In this document: one piece after another, positions 23,026-35,700 of the stretch
Layout: each line of letters opens with the position of its first letter
How positions within the stretch are numbered: position 1 is the first letter of the stretch
NCBI GenBank assembly: GCA_914767715.1
Contig: OU612067.1
Coordinates: 29,860,162 to 29,920,161 of the forward strand
Reading direction: 5' to 3'
Source of the DNA: Membranipora membranacea
Taxonomy: Eukaryota; Bryozoa; Gymnolaemata; Cheilostomatida; Membraniporidae
Length of the DNA: 60,000 bases
Notes under the pieces: generated by a model
Database searches by the model: none
What the model was told of the DNA's origin: nothing
The model's input: the letters and a program-made list of their open reading frames with translations, nothing else
Translations under genes and position numbers: made by a program

Positions 23026-26000
23026 GGCACTAAATACTTCGATCTCATATACACAGAAATGATTGTGAGTGCTCGAAATACTTTGACATAACGTCCAGAC
23101 AGAACAGAGCTGCATGTTGTTATAACTGGTATTTATGCAGGTTCTCCAACTCTAACACCACATAGAGCTTCACTCATATCCAATCCTTCATGTGTTACTG
23201 TTACCTCAATCTCCATTTATTCTCTTCGTGAACTTTCTCAGCCACAAAAGGAGATATTTGGAATCACAAAAACTGAGAATGGAAGCTGAGAGTGAGTGAA
23301 TAGCTTTGATAAGCAGGATAAACAGTGTTTCTTTTTACCAATGAAATAATGACAGCCACATAGAACCTTTAATACATGATCTTCATACATATTGGCTCAC
23401 CAATTGGATGAAGAAATTTATCGGACCAAAGCACATTTTGAGATTTCAGAATACCTACTTTGACTTGGATTAATCCATATTTTAACATACTGCACCATAA
23501 ACACAGCCTACAGATCAATGATGAGGAAGGCTTGCTGAAAGTAGAAGTAATGTTGACTTTTCCGCAATGTAAATTAATGAAACCATTATTCAACTACAGC
23601 CAAAATATTGACTAGCATTTAATAAGTCTGAAGTCCACCTTTTACCGTGATTTTAAATATGTGATAATCATAGTTTATAAGATTTGTATTGGAAAGCCAG
23701 TTCAACGCCCAACACTGTTGCTTTGGCTAAATTATATGCAGGCAAGAGTTGATCATAACACTGACCAACAATACTTTTAAACTGTGTTGCGGTAAATATT
23801 TATTGTATGTACACCAGAACAAGCTGCCTGTTTGGTAGTCAATATTTCATCAGATATATTAGTTAAACTTGTAAAGCAGTCTATGCTCAGTTCTTTAAAG
23901 TCAAAAATGCTCAGCTGCAGTTATCTCCTCCTACAGTTTTTAATTCAGAATAATCACATTTGGTCACCTGGATCGTTAGTCAATCAGCTAACTATTTTTT
24001 TTTTCTGCAAAAAACTCCAAATCTGACAAAAAATCTCCAAGTTTATGTTTTTCTGCTTGGGCAGAATAACATTTCGACATGGTAACTCACAGAGATCTGG
24101 TTTTTTTTGGAGCATCAGTTCATCACATTATCTAAATGAGCTTTTGAAGGCATGATCAAAATATTTTTTTAACATATTTAAAGTTGCGATTTACTTTTTC
24201 ATTACAGTGTTTATTTCATCCATCAGTGCAGTGGCAATGTTGCGCAAGGAAGTGCAAAGAGCCTATATATTTGTAGTTTCTATGCCATTGTGTACAGTTT
24301 CAAACACATTTTAATTGCCTTTTATCAAAGGAGTGGAGCAATTTACAACTGACAATTGAGATGCTATACTGAACTTAAACAAAAGAATATTTCTGCTGAT
24401 TGATATAAGTTTTCAGTATAGATTGTGGTGACCCATCAGATACCCATCAAATTCTATCAGAATGACGATATACCTCAAAATAATTAATCTTCATCATTCT
24501 ACATACATATTCAGAAATTTCCAGAATCTATATCCGATTCGATACTCTGTTTGTCTTGTAGTATTGCACTTTTAGCCAGTCAGATCTGCACTTTTACCTC
24601 GATAGAATTTTTGATTTATATATGCAGCGTTAGGTCTTTTGTAATTCCTGCTCAGACAAAATATATTTTCCAACCAGCATTCCAAGCCCGAAACCCCAGT
24701 TCTGATACAAAAATTGGCCCACATTGAGTGTGCCCCGTTTCTTATACCAATTATATTGCATCTAAGATATCATATCATATTATGTTGAATCAATAGGCTC
24801 TAGTGGCTGGCTGCTCATTATTAACTTACATTTTTGAAATTGACCATGATGCCTTGTCGACATTCAATTATCCACACTCTCTTTACTCAACAAAACCATG
24901 GTCCATGCTTCTAAAAAAGTGACACAAGGTTGCGATCCCTTCACTCTTGGCTAGCCGGGTAAACCGTCTTCCGGGAGTTATTGCACAATCAAGTAGACGG
25001 TGCTCAGGGGAGAGGTGTTTATGCTATACCATCCTCACTTCGTATGTTTCTATATTCCGAAACGTGGTTTGGATTTGGCTTTTTCAGTGGATACTGTTCA
25101 GTGATAGCATTTTCAAAATACACCCAATGTTTGAGCTTAAATTTTACACGAATGTCATCCCAATATTTTTATTATTGAAAAACACCAATGTAATTATGCT
25201 GGACGCGTATAGGATTATGATAACTGTGTGTCTGGAGGGCTCACCCCTAATAATACACATAATATTCTTTGTGAAATATTCTGCAGCATTTTCAGTGAGC
25301 TGGTATCTGTATGGTCGACCTTGGTGTATTTATCACCATTTAGGAATTGCAGTCCTGAAATAACCATTGACAGCATTCATGTTACGGTTGAACTTGTACA
25401 TCTTTTTAAAAATCGTGCCCTGAGACTGCATCTATACTGCAACAAGTTATAATGTTGTTACTTTTGAGGATTCAGTTAGCCAAACAGGTGCGCTGCCTCA
25501 ATAAACAACAAATCTGAGATGGCCCCCTAACAAAATTGGAAGCAGTTCTTCACGCAGTGCATTGAAACGATCCAAGTACAATTGAAACCTAGGCTGGATG
25601 AAGATATCAGTTAGAGCAGTTACAGACATTGTTTTCTCAGAGTAAATTTTCTAGTCCCTCAAGAAAATCTTATTTGTAAACAACCAGTTGTATTGCAGTC
25701 TCTGCGTTTCATTACAGGGAAAGAATTTGTTACTGTTGTGCCTTGTTTATATTTTCCAAAGGATTTAAAGGCAATGTAACATTAGAATATCAAAACCCGA
25801 GGATTACCTTTGTGTCTCAAGACTTGTTGCTTCTTATGATATTTATGTATTATAGCATTATTACATCAGGTTAAAATTGAAGGTTGATTTAAATCAGATG
25901 CCTTGTCACAAGCAACATCCTGGAGCGTAGGCGGCAAAATTTGTTGCCTTAGTGGCCAGGCCGCAATATCTGCGCCAGGTTGCTCTCTGTTTGCAGGCAG

Positions 26001-28439
26001 GTCGGAGCACACCTGGGTGCCTACCAAAGCCCAGTGCTAGATAATTTGTAATTCCTGCTCAGTCCAAACATATTTTCCAACCAGTATTCCAAGCCCGAAA
26101 CCCCAGTTCTGACACAAAAATTGGCCCATATTGAGTGTACTCCGTTTGTTTATACCAATTTTTATTGCATCTAGAATATCATATCATATCATGTTGAATC
26201 AATAGGCTCTAGTGGCTGGCTACTCATATATTTACATTTTTGCAATCGACCATGACACCTTTTCGACATTCAATTATCCACACTCTCTTTACTCAACAAC
26301 ACCATGGTCCATGCTTCTAAAAATTTATACAAGGTTGCGATCACTTCACTCTTGGCTAGCCGGGTAAACCTTCTTCCGGGAGTTATTGCACAATTAAGTA
26401 GAGGGTGCCCTGGGACTGCATCTATACTGCAACAAGTTATAATGTTGTTACTTTTGAGGATTCAGTTAGCCAAACAGGTGCTCTGCCTCAATAAACAACA
26501 AATCTGAGATGGCCCCCTAACAAAATTGGAAGCAGTTCTTCATGCAGTGCATTGAAACGATCCAAGTACAATTGAGACCTAAGCTGGATGAAGATATCTG
26601 TTAGAGCAATTACAGACATTGTTTTCTCAGAGCAAATTTTCTAATCCCTCAAGAAATCTTAATTGTAAACAACCAGTTGTAATGCATTTTCTGTCTTTTA
26701 TTACAGGGAAAGAATTTGTTACTGTTTTGCCTTGTTTATCTTTTCCAAAGGATTTAAAGGCAATGCAATATTAAAATATCAAAACCTGAGGATAATCGTT
26801 GTGTCTCAAGACTTGCTGCTTCTTATGATATTCATGTATTATGGCATCATTACATCTGATTAAAATTGAAGGTTGATTTAAATCAGATGTCTTGTCACAA
26901 GCCACAACCCGGAGCATAGGCGGCAAAATTTGTTGCCTTAGTGGCCAGGCCACAATATCTGCGCCAGGATGCTTTCTGTTTGCAGGCAGGTCTGAGCACA
27001 CCTGGGTGCCAACCAAAGCCCAGTAGACGATGGACCGCAGATACATTTGATATGAGGCCCTTTCGATAAATTTAAGGTTCAATGATTGCACAGACCAAGG
27101 GTACATTGTGGCAGCATCATTCAAGGATTGTAATAGTTTCTCCTATTGTAAAAACTGCCACAATACTGCCTTCCTAGCTATACCCACCTTATCAATTTAG
27201 CTAGAATAGTTAGGTGTAATTTAAGCATGAAACATCAAGTCTAATTGTGGAGTAAGGCTATACAAAAAGAGATTTTTATGGGAGAGCCTGCATATTCTGT
27301 TTTTTACTGTAATCAAAAGCTTTGAATTCAGTTCATTCTCCAAAACCCTATAATTGTGACAAATAGATGAAAGGAGTTTTTGGCATCAAGCTTCACATAA
27401 CTTTCCCCTTGACACAAAGCTTGCAGGTACCTTGACCAAGGAGTAAAAAAAGTCTTTGACTATTGTTAAAAAATTTTTATTCTGTACCCCTTCACTCTGT
27501 GAAGCAGTCTAGCCACATGCTTGAAACTAAAATGTTTTAGACAGATGATAGATGGGGTGATAACTCTATACTGCAAATGACCCATCAAATTACAACAATA
27601 AGAGAAGACAACTTCTTAGCCTAAGATTTGCCAAAATTGACTTTAATGAACTGAGTGTCTAATTATCTACACCTTAAATCTATAAAAGGTTTTAAGTACA
27701 GAGCTTTTCACTATTTCATATGACATGACAGATCTCTTCTAACTTTTGAAGAATATAATGCAGGAAATAGGCTTCATTGATCCTCAGTTGCTGAGATGTT
27801 TCTCTGTACAGCTAAATTTAATAAAGCTGTCCGTTGTATTCAATAATCTGATGGTTTACTTAGCTTTACTTACGTAATATCTTAATCTCCTGGTGCTTTC
27901 TGTGACTCTATTCACTTCTTAATATGCCAATTGAGAGTCAAAAATGCAAAATTCAAATTTTAAAAAAATATGCATTATGTGTTTCACAAAAAAATGATGT
28001 TTCTTTAAACATTGATTACCTAAACACTAATATTACCTGCAGCAATATTAACACCTGGAGCTCCTATCAAGGCTGGTATAGTTATGGTTCTTTTGATAGG
28101 CATCTGAGGTTTCAACTCTGGTCGCACTATGAAGGTGTGAGAATCAGACAAGGTACACAGTTGAGTGGTTGTGTTTGAGGATATCAGACAATGCCCTGGT
28201 CCTTTTATAACAGTAAGCTTCATACAGGAATCTCCCATCTCCAAACATCTGCTTATACACTGTGATATACTCTCAACCGTAGTCTGTTCATCTGCTGTCA
28301 ATTGGCATAATTGGTTTTCATCACTTAGACTCAGATATTTTTCGACCAGGAGTTGAAAATCGGAGAGAATGTGGTCGGATTTATTTATTTTTACTATTTG
28401 ATGCACAGCAGCAATTGCACTGGGACCAAGGACATACAT
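23026..28439 (-). pseudogene. FTP gene copy 5, pseudogene split by a TIR element
   Basis: Exon 2 (about 28352-28037) keeps the six-Cys PAN-like pattern (CISRCLEMGDSCMKLTVI) in an open frame that starts at 28439, but the acceptor AG and first codons of exon 2 have been deleted. The frame upstream of exon 2 is not a clear signal peptide. Exon 3 is not found. Exon 4 (about 23546-23471) has TAG in place of the conserved Glu codon in DLES. Exon 5 is reduced to a short remnant near 23240. Exon 6 (about 23220-23026) has TAA within VGEPAS and a 4-base deletion near VFRSST. TIR element B (23886-27655) lies between exons 2 and 4. Not functional as an FTP gene. Confidence 0.8.
23886..27655. mobile_element. 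Non-autonomous TIR DNA transposon, copy B
   Basis: It starts CTCAGTTCTTTAAAGTC and ends GACTTTAATGAACTGAG: 17-base terminal inverted repeats with one mismatch. It is collinear with element A (6756-9952) but longer, with an extra block around 24480-25050. Two tandem units of about 990 bases start at 25457 and 26447. No transposase is present. The flanks share GTCTA (23880-23884 and 27657-27661), possibly a worn target duplication. Confidence 0.75.
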
Positions 28440-29099
28440 TATAAAAACGAATATGGCATTGTCCTGTACTCTGATCCTTATCCCGCTCTATTGAATCCAT
28501 CATCAGTTTAAGACGTAGAATGCTGTTTTTATTTTATTTTGCAACGTATAATCTTTCTAAACTCATTTACATTGCCGTATATTAGCATATATATGTAGCA
28601 AATCTTCAAATAAATTGTACTGGCACTGATATCTGGGAACAATTACTGCAGATTGAGTTTGATGAACCAGAATTGGTGCAGATACTGCTTACAGATACTA
28701 ACATTTGGTTCTTACCACAGATATTCCACATAGCATTGACCAGAACCCGACGAATATCAGTCTGGTCTGCATTTTTCTAGTATACTCTCTCAGCATGCAC
28801 CAACATCAATTGACGAAACATGACTTAGTGAAGGTAACAATATCTAACAACGCTAATTGTGGTCAAGTATAGATTCACTGTATCAATTGTATGAATAATT
28901 GATCAATTTTATATACTTATAATTTTCTGAATAAATAAAAAAGTAAATATATATATTTGTTTGTTTCCGAATAAATAAATTAATAATATCATGACATATA
29001 AATGTTATTGTAGACAAGCGTATTCTGAGAGCGTTATAAATGCTCTTTCTTCTTTTATCGCTTATATCACTTCATCATATTTCGATGGGTGAATATTAA

Positions 29100-29700
29100 A
29101 GCAGTGAACAATCATAATATTGGTATAAGTCACCTTGCACACAGCTCCGTAACCAATTGAGTACAATAACTGTGTATAAATAGTATGAATTATTAAGTAG
29201 GACACTATCATTTTCTATTTGCTTGATCAAGGAGATGATGTCTCTGGTCAATTTCTGAAATTTGTATTGTATTTTCTTACTAAAACAGAATGACATGAAT
29301 AAATAATTGGCTAAATTTGACATGTGAAGTTATTTCTACAGGATTTTGCCGAAAATTTAACAATATAAATCAAATTTCCGGATTTAGAAAGAGCCATTAA
29401 AACAAGGAAACAAGAATTGCTGCCCTAGCTGTTGGAGTTGTGAATAATTAATGGCACATTGCAAACTAGAATACATCTTGAAGGGGCTAATGTTAGGAAC
29501 CAGAATTATCCGGGCATGGTTAGCAGCAGTGAAACTTGGCATTGATACAATGGGGCATATTCATGCAGTTTGTTCCCCTCAACTCTGAATGTTCCAGTGA
29601 AGGTGACAAAAAGGTCAAATAAATGCTATGGTCCTATGAAACACTCTGGAAAAGCATACAACAAAGCTTTGAGAACTCGATCTGATGACAGGAAAAAATA
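29100..29700 (-). repeat. 3' flank of minus-strand FTP gene 4
   Basis: The partner of 21178-21890, directly downstream of the stop at 29728. It is the reference copy of that duplicated flank. No coding sense. Confidence 0.6.
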
Positions 29701-29727
29701 AAATATACCCCTTATCTCTGTTGCTTG

Positions 29728-32700
29728 TTAGGCACTGAAAACTTCAATCTCATATACACAGAAATGATTATGAGTGCTTGATCGAAACACTTTGACATAA
29801 AGTCCAGACATAACAGAGCTGCAGGTTATTGTATCTGGTATCGATGGAGGTTCTCCAACTCTAACACCACATAAAGCTTCACTCATATCCAATCCTTCAA
29901 GTGTAGTGGCTACTGTAACTTCAATATCACTGATCTGGTAAGCTGAAAATGAAGGCAAACATTGTTATTTACAAACTATTTGAACCAAGAAGGCATTTCG
30001 ATATCCAACAATCGCACAAAAACACGTTTCAGATGTTCTTCTCTTCCAAGAGTGTGTATGATAACTTTATTTGCCACAAAAGAATCGTTTGAAACTGCCA
30101 AAACACCTTTTGATTTGCTGAATTTGATTTTCCTAACTGAGAATTGAATCTCACTATGAATGAATAGCTTTGATGAGCAGGATAACAGGTATGTCTCTTT
30201 ACCGATGAAATAATATCAGCAACAAAGAACCTTTAATTGTATGTAATGGTTAGCCAACTAAAGAGCTTCACCAGACCAATGCATATTTTGAGATCACAGA
30301 ATACCTACTTTGACTTGGAGTATTCCATAGTTTCACATACTGCACCATAAACACAGACTCCAAATCGATAGTAAGGTAGGCTTGCTGAAAATTGAAAAAA
30401 AAAATATTGCAGAATTGTAGAATCTTATAGGCCAGAAGCAGCTATAGCCTAAGTTGTTATGGCACGGACAATATTTGATGGCAGGATTCTGATCACTTTT
30501 TATACTACATCAATATATGTTCTGTAAAATTCACCGGGTGTACCCAGTTGTAGTGGTCATATTTCGAAAATAAATGGCAATTTGTTTTCAATTTAAATGA
30601 AGAGAACATAAATCCTCAAGCTGACCTACTTGTATAGAGGACCAATCATCAATGTGATAATAAAGAAATCTATTTATAAAATACTCAATCACATCAACTT
30701 GAATTTGGCATTGACATAGCAAATATTAATAATGCATCTTTGTACGGTGCTATTGACTTATGCCCAGCTTTTGTTAAATTTAACTCTCATGCTTTAGCAG
30801 ATGACATAATACAAGGAAGCATGAACATGTCTAACAAAATGACGTGTATCACTTTGACTAACATTATGGAATGTATTATTCACTTTGAGAAGGTAGATGA
30901 AGCAGCCGAGAGTGTTGTTTTGTCAGCCTCAAAGCTTGCTGAACTCAAATATGTGGCTAAAGAGTGGGTGGAAACTGGGAAAGAGCCGGAATGCTTCATT
31001 GCCAAAAATCTATTGACAATGACAACAATGGATGAATGTAGTACCTATAAATACCATCGTCTTTGTATGTTCAGATTTTCTAAATCCAAGCTAGAAAGAG
31101 CCAAAGAAAGTGCCATGAAGAGAAAGGTATGTATAGAACATGCTCATGATTCAGGATTTACTCTCAAGGTATTAATTGATGACCACGGTGCTGTATGGAA
31201 GACCACCTTGTTTTGCTTTGTTTGAACCGATATGAAACTTTGTGTGACATTGCTCTCAGTCAGAGATAGTGTTTGGGCCAAAAAGATCATTCTGTGATAA
31301 ATAAGAGAGTTCTATCAAGGAGTAAAAGACTTTTACTCCTTGATAGAACTCTATTATTAATCACAGAATGATAACAACACTGAATTAAATCATGGTTGGA
31401 AAATCTGAGATGCCTTCAATTTTTTAGTTATACCAATTGTTTTAGATCAAAGATCAAATCAAAAGCTCGCTTTGTGAGATCTGCATCATGGAGACAACTT
31501 GAGGACCTGGTTAGCTCAAAGATAGAGCGGGAGAAGGGTTCTTACACCGTATCTGATTTACTTGGCTTATATAATAAACTACGTAGAGATAACAGAGAAG
31601 ATGAGACCGGGTAAGACTATGATATATATTTATATATACTAGTATCCGACAATGCAATTTCCTGGAATTCCCAGTGAGATCAGGGCGATAAAAACTTGCG
31701 AGACTGGGGTTACCAGGATTAAGTTGCATTGTGCAAGCATTATCAACCTGCCGTTTTAAGAACACTCAAATGCATTGATCAAACTTTGGCCTTGTTAGAT
31801 TAGGATTAATTAAAAAAATATGAAAAGTTATGTCAAAATCCTTTTCTTCCTCGGACTAACATGTATTGTGCTTTCAGACGAAACTATCATCTTTTTACAG
31901 CCGAAAAGCTTTTGTCTACCGCCTGAAGAGAGAGTTTAAAGGCCGCCTTAGTTTTCATCAAGCCTCTGATCCCTCTCATGGTGATATAGTGACGAGCAGC
32001 AATGCAGTTTTGACTGATTTAGTGACTGATACATCAGTACTCACAAACACATCCAGCCTCTTGAGCGAGGTCGACACTGCCAGCTCATGTGATGAGGAAA
32101 TCCCTTTCAATAGTGTGACCCAATCAAATCAATATCAACTCAATCAGGCAGCTATTTCACTCCATTTGTATATAGATCAAACCAAAAAAGTCGAGATCCC
32201 CTGGCCACCTACTGCAGACAACCTTAACGCTGACGTCTGTGTCGAATCTGTTCCGCCATCACTATTTAATTTTCTAGCTATGATGACAGGTCATGCTGAT
32301 GTGGTCTGTGACTGGAACCCTACTATAATTTGGACGCCTCTGTTCGCCTAAAAAATCTCAGCTTAGCCCAAGACATTGTACAGCTAAGCTCCAAAGGTGC
32401 TGCTGTTACTCCTAAGTCTTTAGCCATCGGCCTAACAGTGAGGCATATGACAGGGTCTAAATTGCTAGCCAAACTTATTCATGGATTTGGTCATTCTTGC
32501 AGCTCTGACTCAATTATTAAGCTCGAAACAGCACTTGCTTTGAAGCAAGCTGCAAATACAGCTTTCAGTCTACCAGCAGGATTTCTTCAAAAGAACTTCA
32601 CAATGCTAGTATATGACAACATTGACTTTACTGAAGAATCTCTTTCAGGTCATGGAACAACACATCACACCAACGGGCTGATGATTCAACTGAGGTCAAA

Positions 32701-35700
32701 CACACCTGCACCATCTGTGGAGCACCCGATTCCTAGAAAATGCAGAAAACTCACACTGCCCTCAACAGAGAGTGCTCCATAATTCTTGTCTACTAAACAG
32801 GGACCACATCGGACCTCCTCAATAATACCCCAACAAGCAGATGTTCACTGTCCACTGAAACGATCAATCACCAATGACAGAACCTACATAGCACATAAAT
32901 CACTCAAGTTATCACCTGAAACCTTACCTGGCTGGACCGCATACAACATTCTGAACAGTGAACCGCTCCCAGTATCAATCATACATTACTTACCAGTAAT
33001 CTAGGCCTCTCCTACGCAACTATCAACTGTAAACCATATACTGGAATCTGCACTGGCTGTTGTCGAGAAACTGCAATGCGAGTCTGTAATGGTTGTGATG
33101 AATCAAGCCATATACAGTAAAGCACAACAGATTCGCTGGTGCCGACCTGAACTCCAGTCAAAGCTTGCACTAAGATTAGGAGAATTCCATACAGCCATGT
33201 GCTTCCTCAGTGCCATTGGAAAGAGGTTTGCACTCTCCGGCTTAGAGGACATATTGGTAGAGAGCGAGGTTGTTGCCTTAGGATCAATGAATGGTGTACT
33301 ATCTGGACATGGCTATAATCGAAATATGCGAGCTCATAAACAACTCTTTGAGGCTCTCTCTAGGATGCAGTTCTCTAGTTTTCTCGACTCGCTTGAAGAG
33401 AAGGAGGCAGATCTGATAGCTAAAAAAGTTGCTGAGTGTGATGGAGGCGCCATCCCAGATGAAGTATGTGAGAGATTAGAAGAGTTCATACGGCAATCAT
33501 CCTCTACTAGTCTCACCTTCAGGTTTTGACAGTCGTACCTAGATATGATGATGACACTTCTTGCCTTCATTAGAGCGACGAGGACAAGTGACTGGGATCT
33601 CCACCTTTCATCGTTACGTGACACACTAAAAGAGCCAACTACCAGGCAGGAGTTTGGAAGCTGTGTTTGATACCAATGACTGAACTGCCACCACCTCAAG
33701 ACCATGGTTGGTTATTACATAACAACAAACTATCCATACAGTGGCTGACTAAGCCCTCAGCGCCACCAGAGTTTCTCCAGCCCAACAACTGCAAATGCGA
33801 AGTGAGCAATTGTCTTGGTGGAAGATGCTCCTGCAACAAAGCCAATATGAAATGCACACCCCTCTGCATGTGCAAGAGTTATGAGAACAGTCTTGATGAG
33901 GAGGAGGAGGAGGCTGGCGGAGACGAGGATGATGAGGATGAGGAAAATGAGTGACCGAATAATAAAAGTTCTTGTTGACTGTAAACAAATACTACAATTT
34001 TCACTAACTAAAAGTGATTTTGTGAAAAGTTTGCGAGATGCTGCCGCTGACCATGACTGATACAACCGGGTACACCCTTATTTGTTAATTCAGCACCCTT
34101 TTTTACCCTAAAAACATTTATATTCTTGTTCATTGTTGGCTGTATCAAACACTAAAATATTCACTAACTAAAAGCGCTTTGGTGAAAATTTTGGGACATG
34201 CTGCAATATACTGCCAGGCTGCCGCTGATGATGACCCCTACAACCAGGTACACCCTCATTTTTGGATTCAGCACACTTCTTTACCCTAGAAACATATTAT
34301 TCTTGTTCTCTGTTGACCGTTGACTGTATCAAACACTATAATTTTAACTAACTAAATGAGAATTTGTAAAAGATGTGGCATATTATGCTGCCGCTGACAC
34401 TGACCAATACAACCGATTCACCCTCATTTTTAGATTCAGCACACTTTTTCACCCTAGAAACATATATTCTTGTTCTCTTTACTAACTAAATGCGATTTAT
34501 TGAAAATTTGTGATATGCTGCCATATACTGCCACGCTGCCGCTGACGATGACCGCTACAACCGGGTACATCCTCATTTTTGGATTCAGCACACTTTTTTA
34601 CCCTAGAAACACTTGTTTTTTTCCTGCCATCAAAAATTGTCCGTGCCTTTTTCTTTTAGAGCACTTAGAGCTAGGCTGCTTCTGGCCTATTATGGAACAT
34701 TTTTTTATGATTCTTAACCTTTTACCTCACAATCATCTAACACTTTTATATGCTTGCTGTTGATATTCAATGGAACATGAACCAGTCAGGATTAAACCAT
34801 TGACAAGAAAACACATTCGATTCAACCTCAATATAAGCTTCATCCCCATTCCATATGGTTACATTTTAATCACACACTGAATCAGCCCATTTTTAAAATT
34901 TCCAAGAAACAACACCATCAGACAAGGGTAAAAAGCTATACTTCCGAATTATGAAGTGATTTTAAACATCCGAATATTGTCGTAATTAGGATTTGTTTTG
35001 GAGAGCTAGCTTAACACAAAACAGTTGATGTTGATATTATACGTAAGCAAGAGTGGTCCATTACTGGCCCACTATAACTTTTAACTGTGTCTCACTGCAA
35101 AGTTTATTCACAGGAACTACCTGCCTACCTGGTAATAAGTTCATCAACAACTCAATTGGTTTAAACTTGTGAACCATTGTATGGCTACAATTGACTTCAG
35201 CTCTTTATGCATACACACATATCTCTGACGTGTAGAGTTCCAAATCAAATTTATCATTTTTGACCTGAATATTTTATCAACTGGTCTCACATAAGATTGC
35301 TGATTGGAGGCAGTGTAAAATCTCACTCACCTCTTGATGCATCCCACAGAACCTATCACCACTATCCACAATTCCATCAACTGCATTCTCAACAGCACTA
35401 CTCGAGATCTGTTCCGAATGATCAGCTGCAGTTTTGCCTTAAGAAACATGTAAATAAGGGTGACATATAATTCATATTAATCAAGTCTGCTGGCTCAGTG
35501 GCAACTCTGCAAGGAATCATACCTAATCACTTACAACACTCAGAAGCGGTATCGGTATTACTGAACACAGTTGAGCTTGTGACGCGGTCTGCGTTACAAT
35601 ATTTTTGTTGTATTACGTTTGTGAACATGTAACATGATAGTTTTTCAGTTCCAGGTCAAGTTCAAATTGATCACACGAGTAGTGACATACAAAAGATTCT

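Noticed and set aside
32330-33529. Three neighbouring plus-strand frames as separate genes
   Set aside because: They are one frame interrupted by stops at 32780 and 33002, parts of a single decayed gene.
34021-34625. Tandem units with even-looking spacing considered as a CRISPR-like array
   Set aside because: Units are 150-180 bases, diverged, without short conserved repeats and unique spacers, in a eukaryotic genome.
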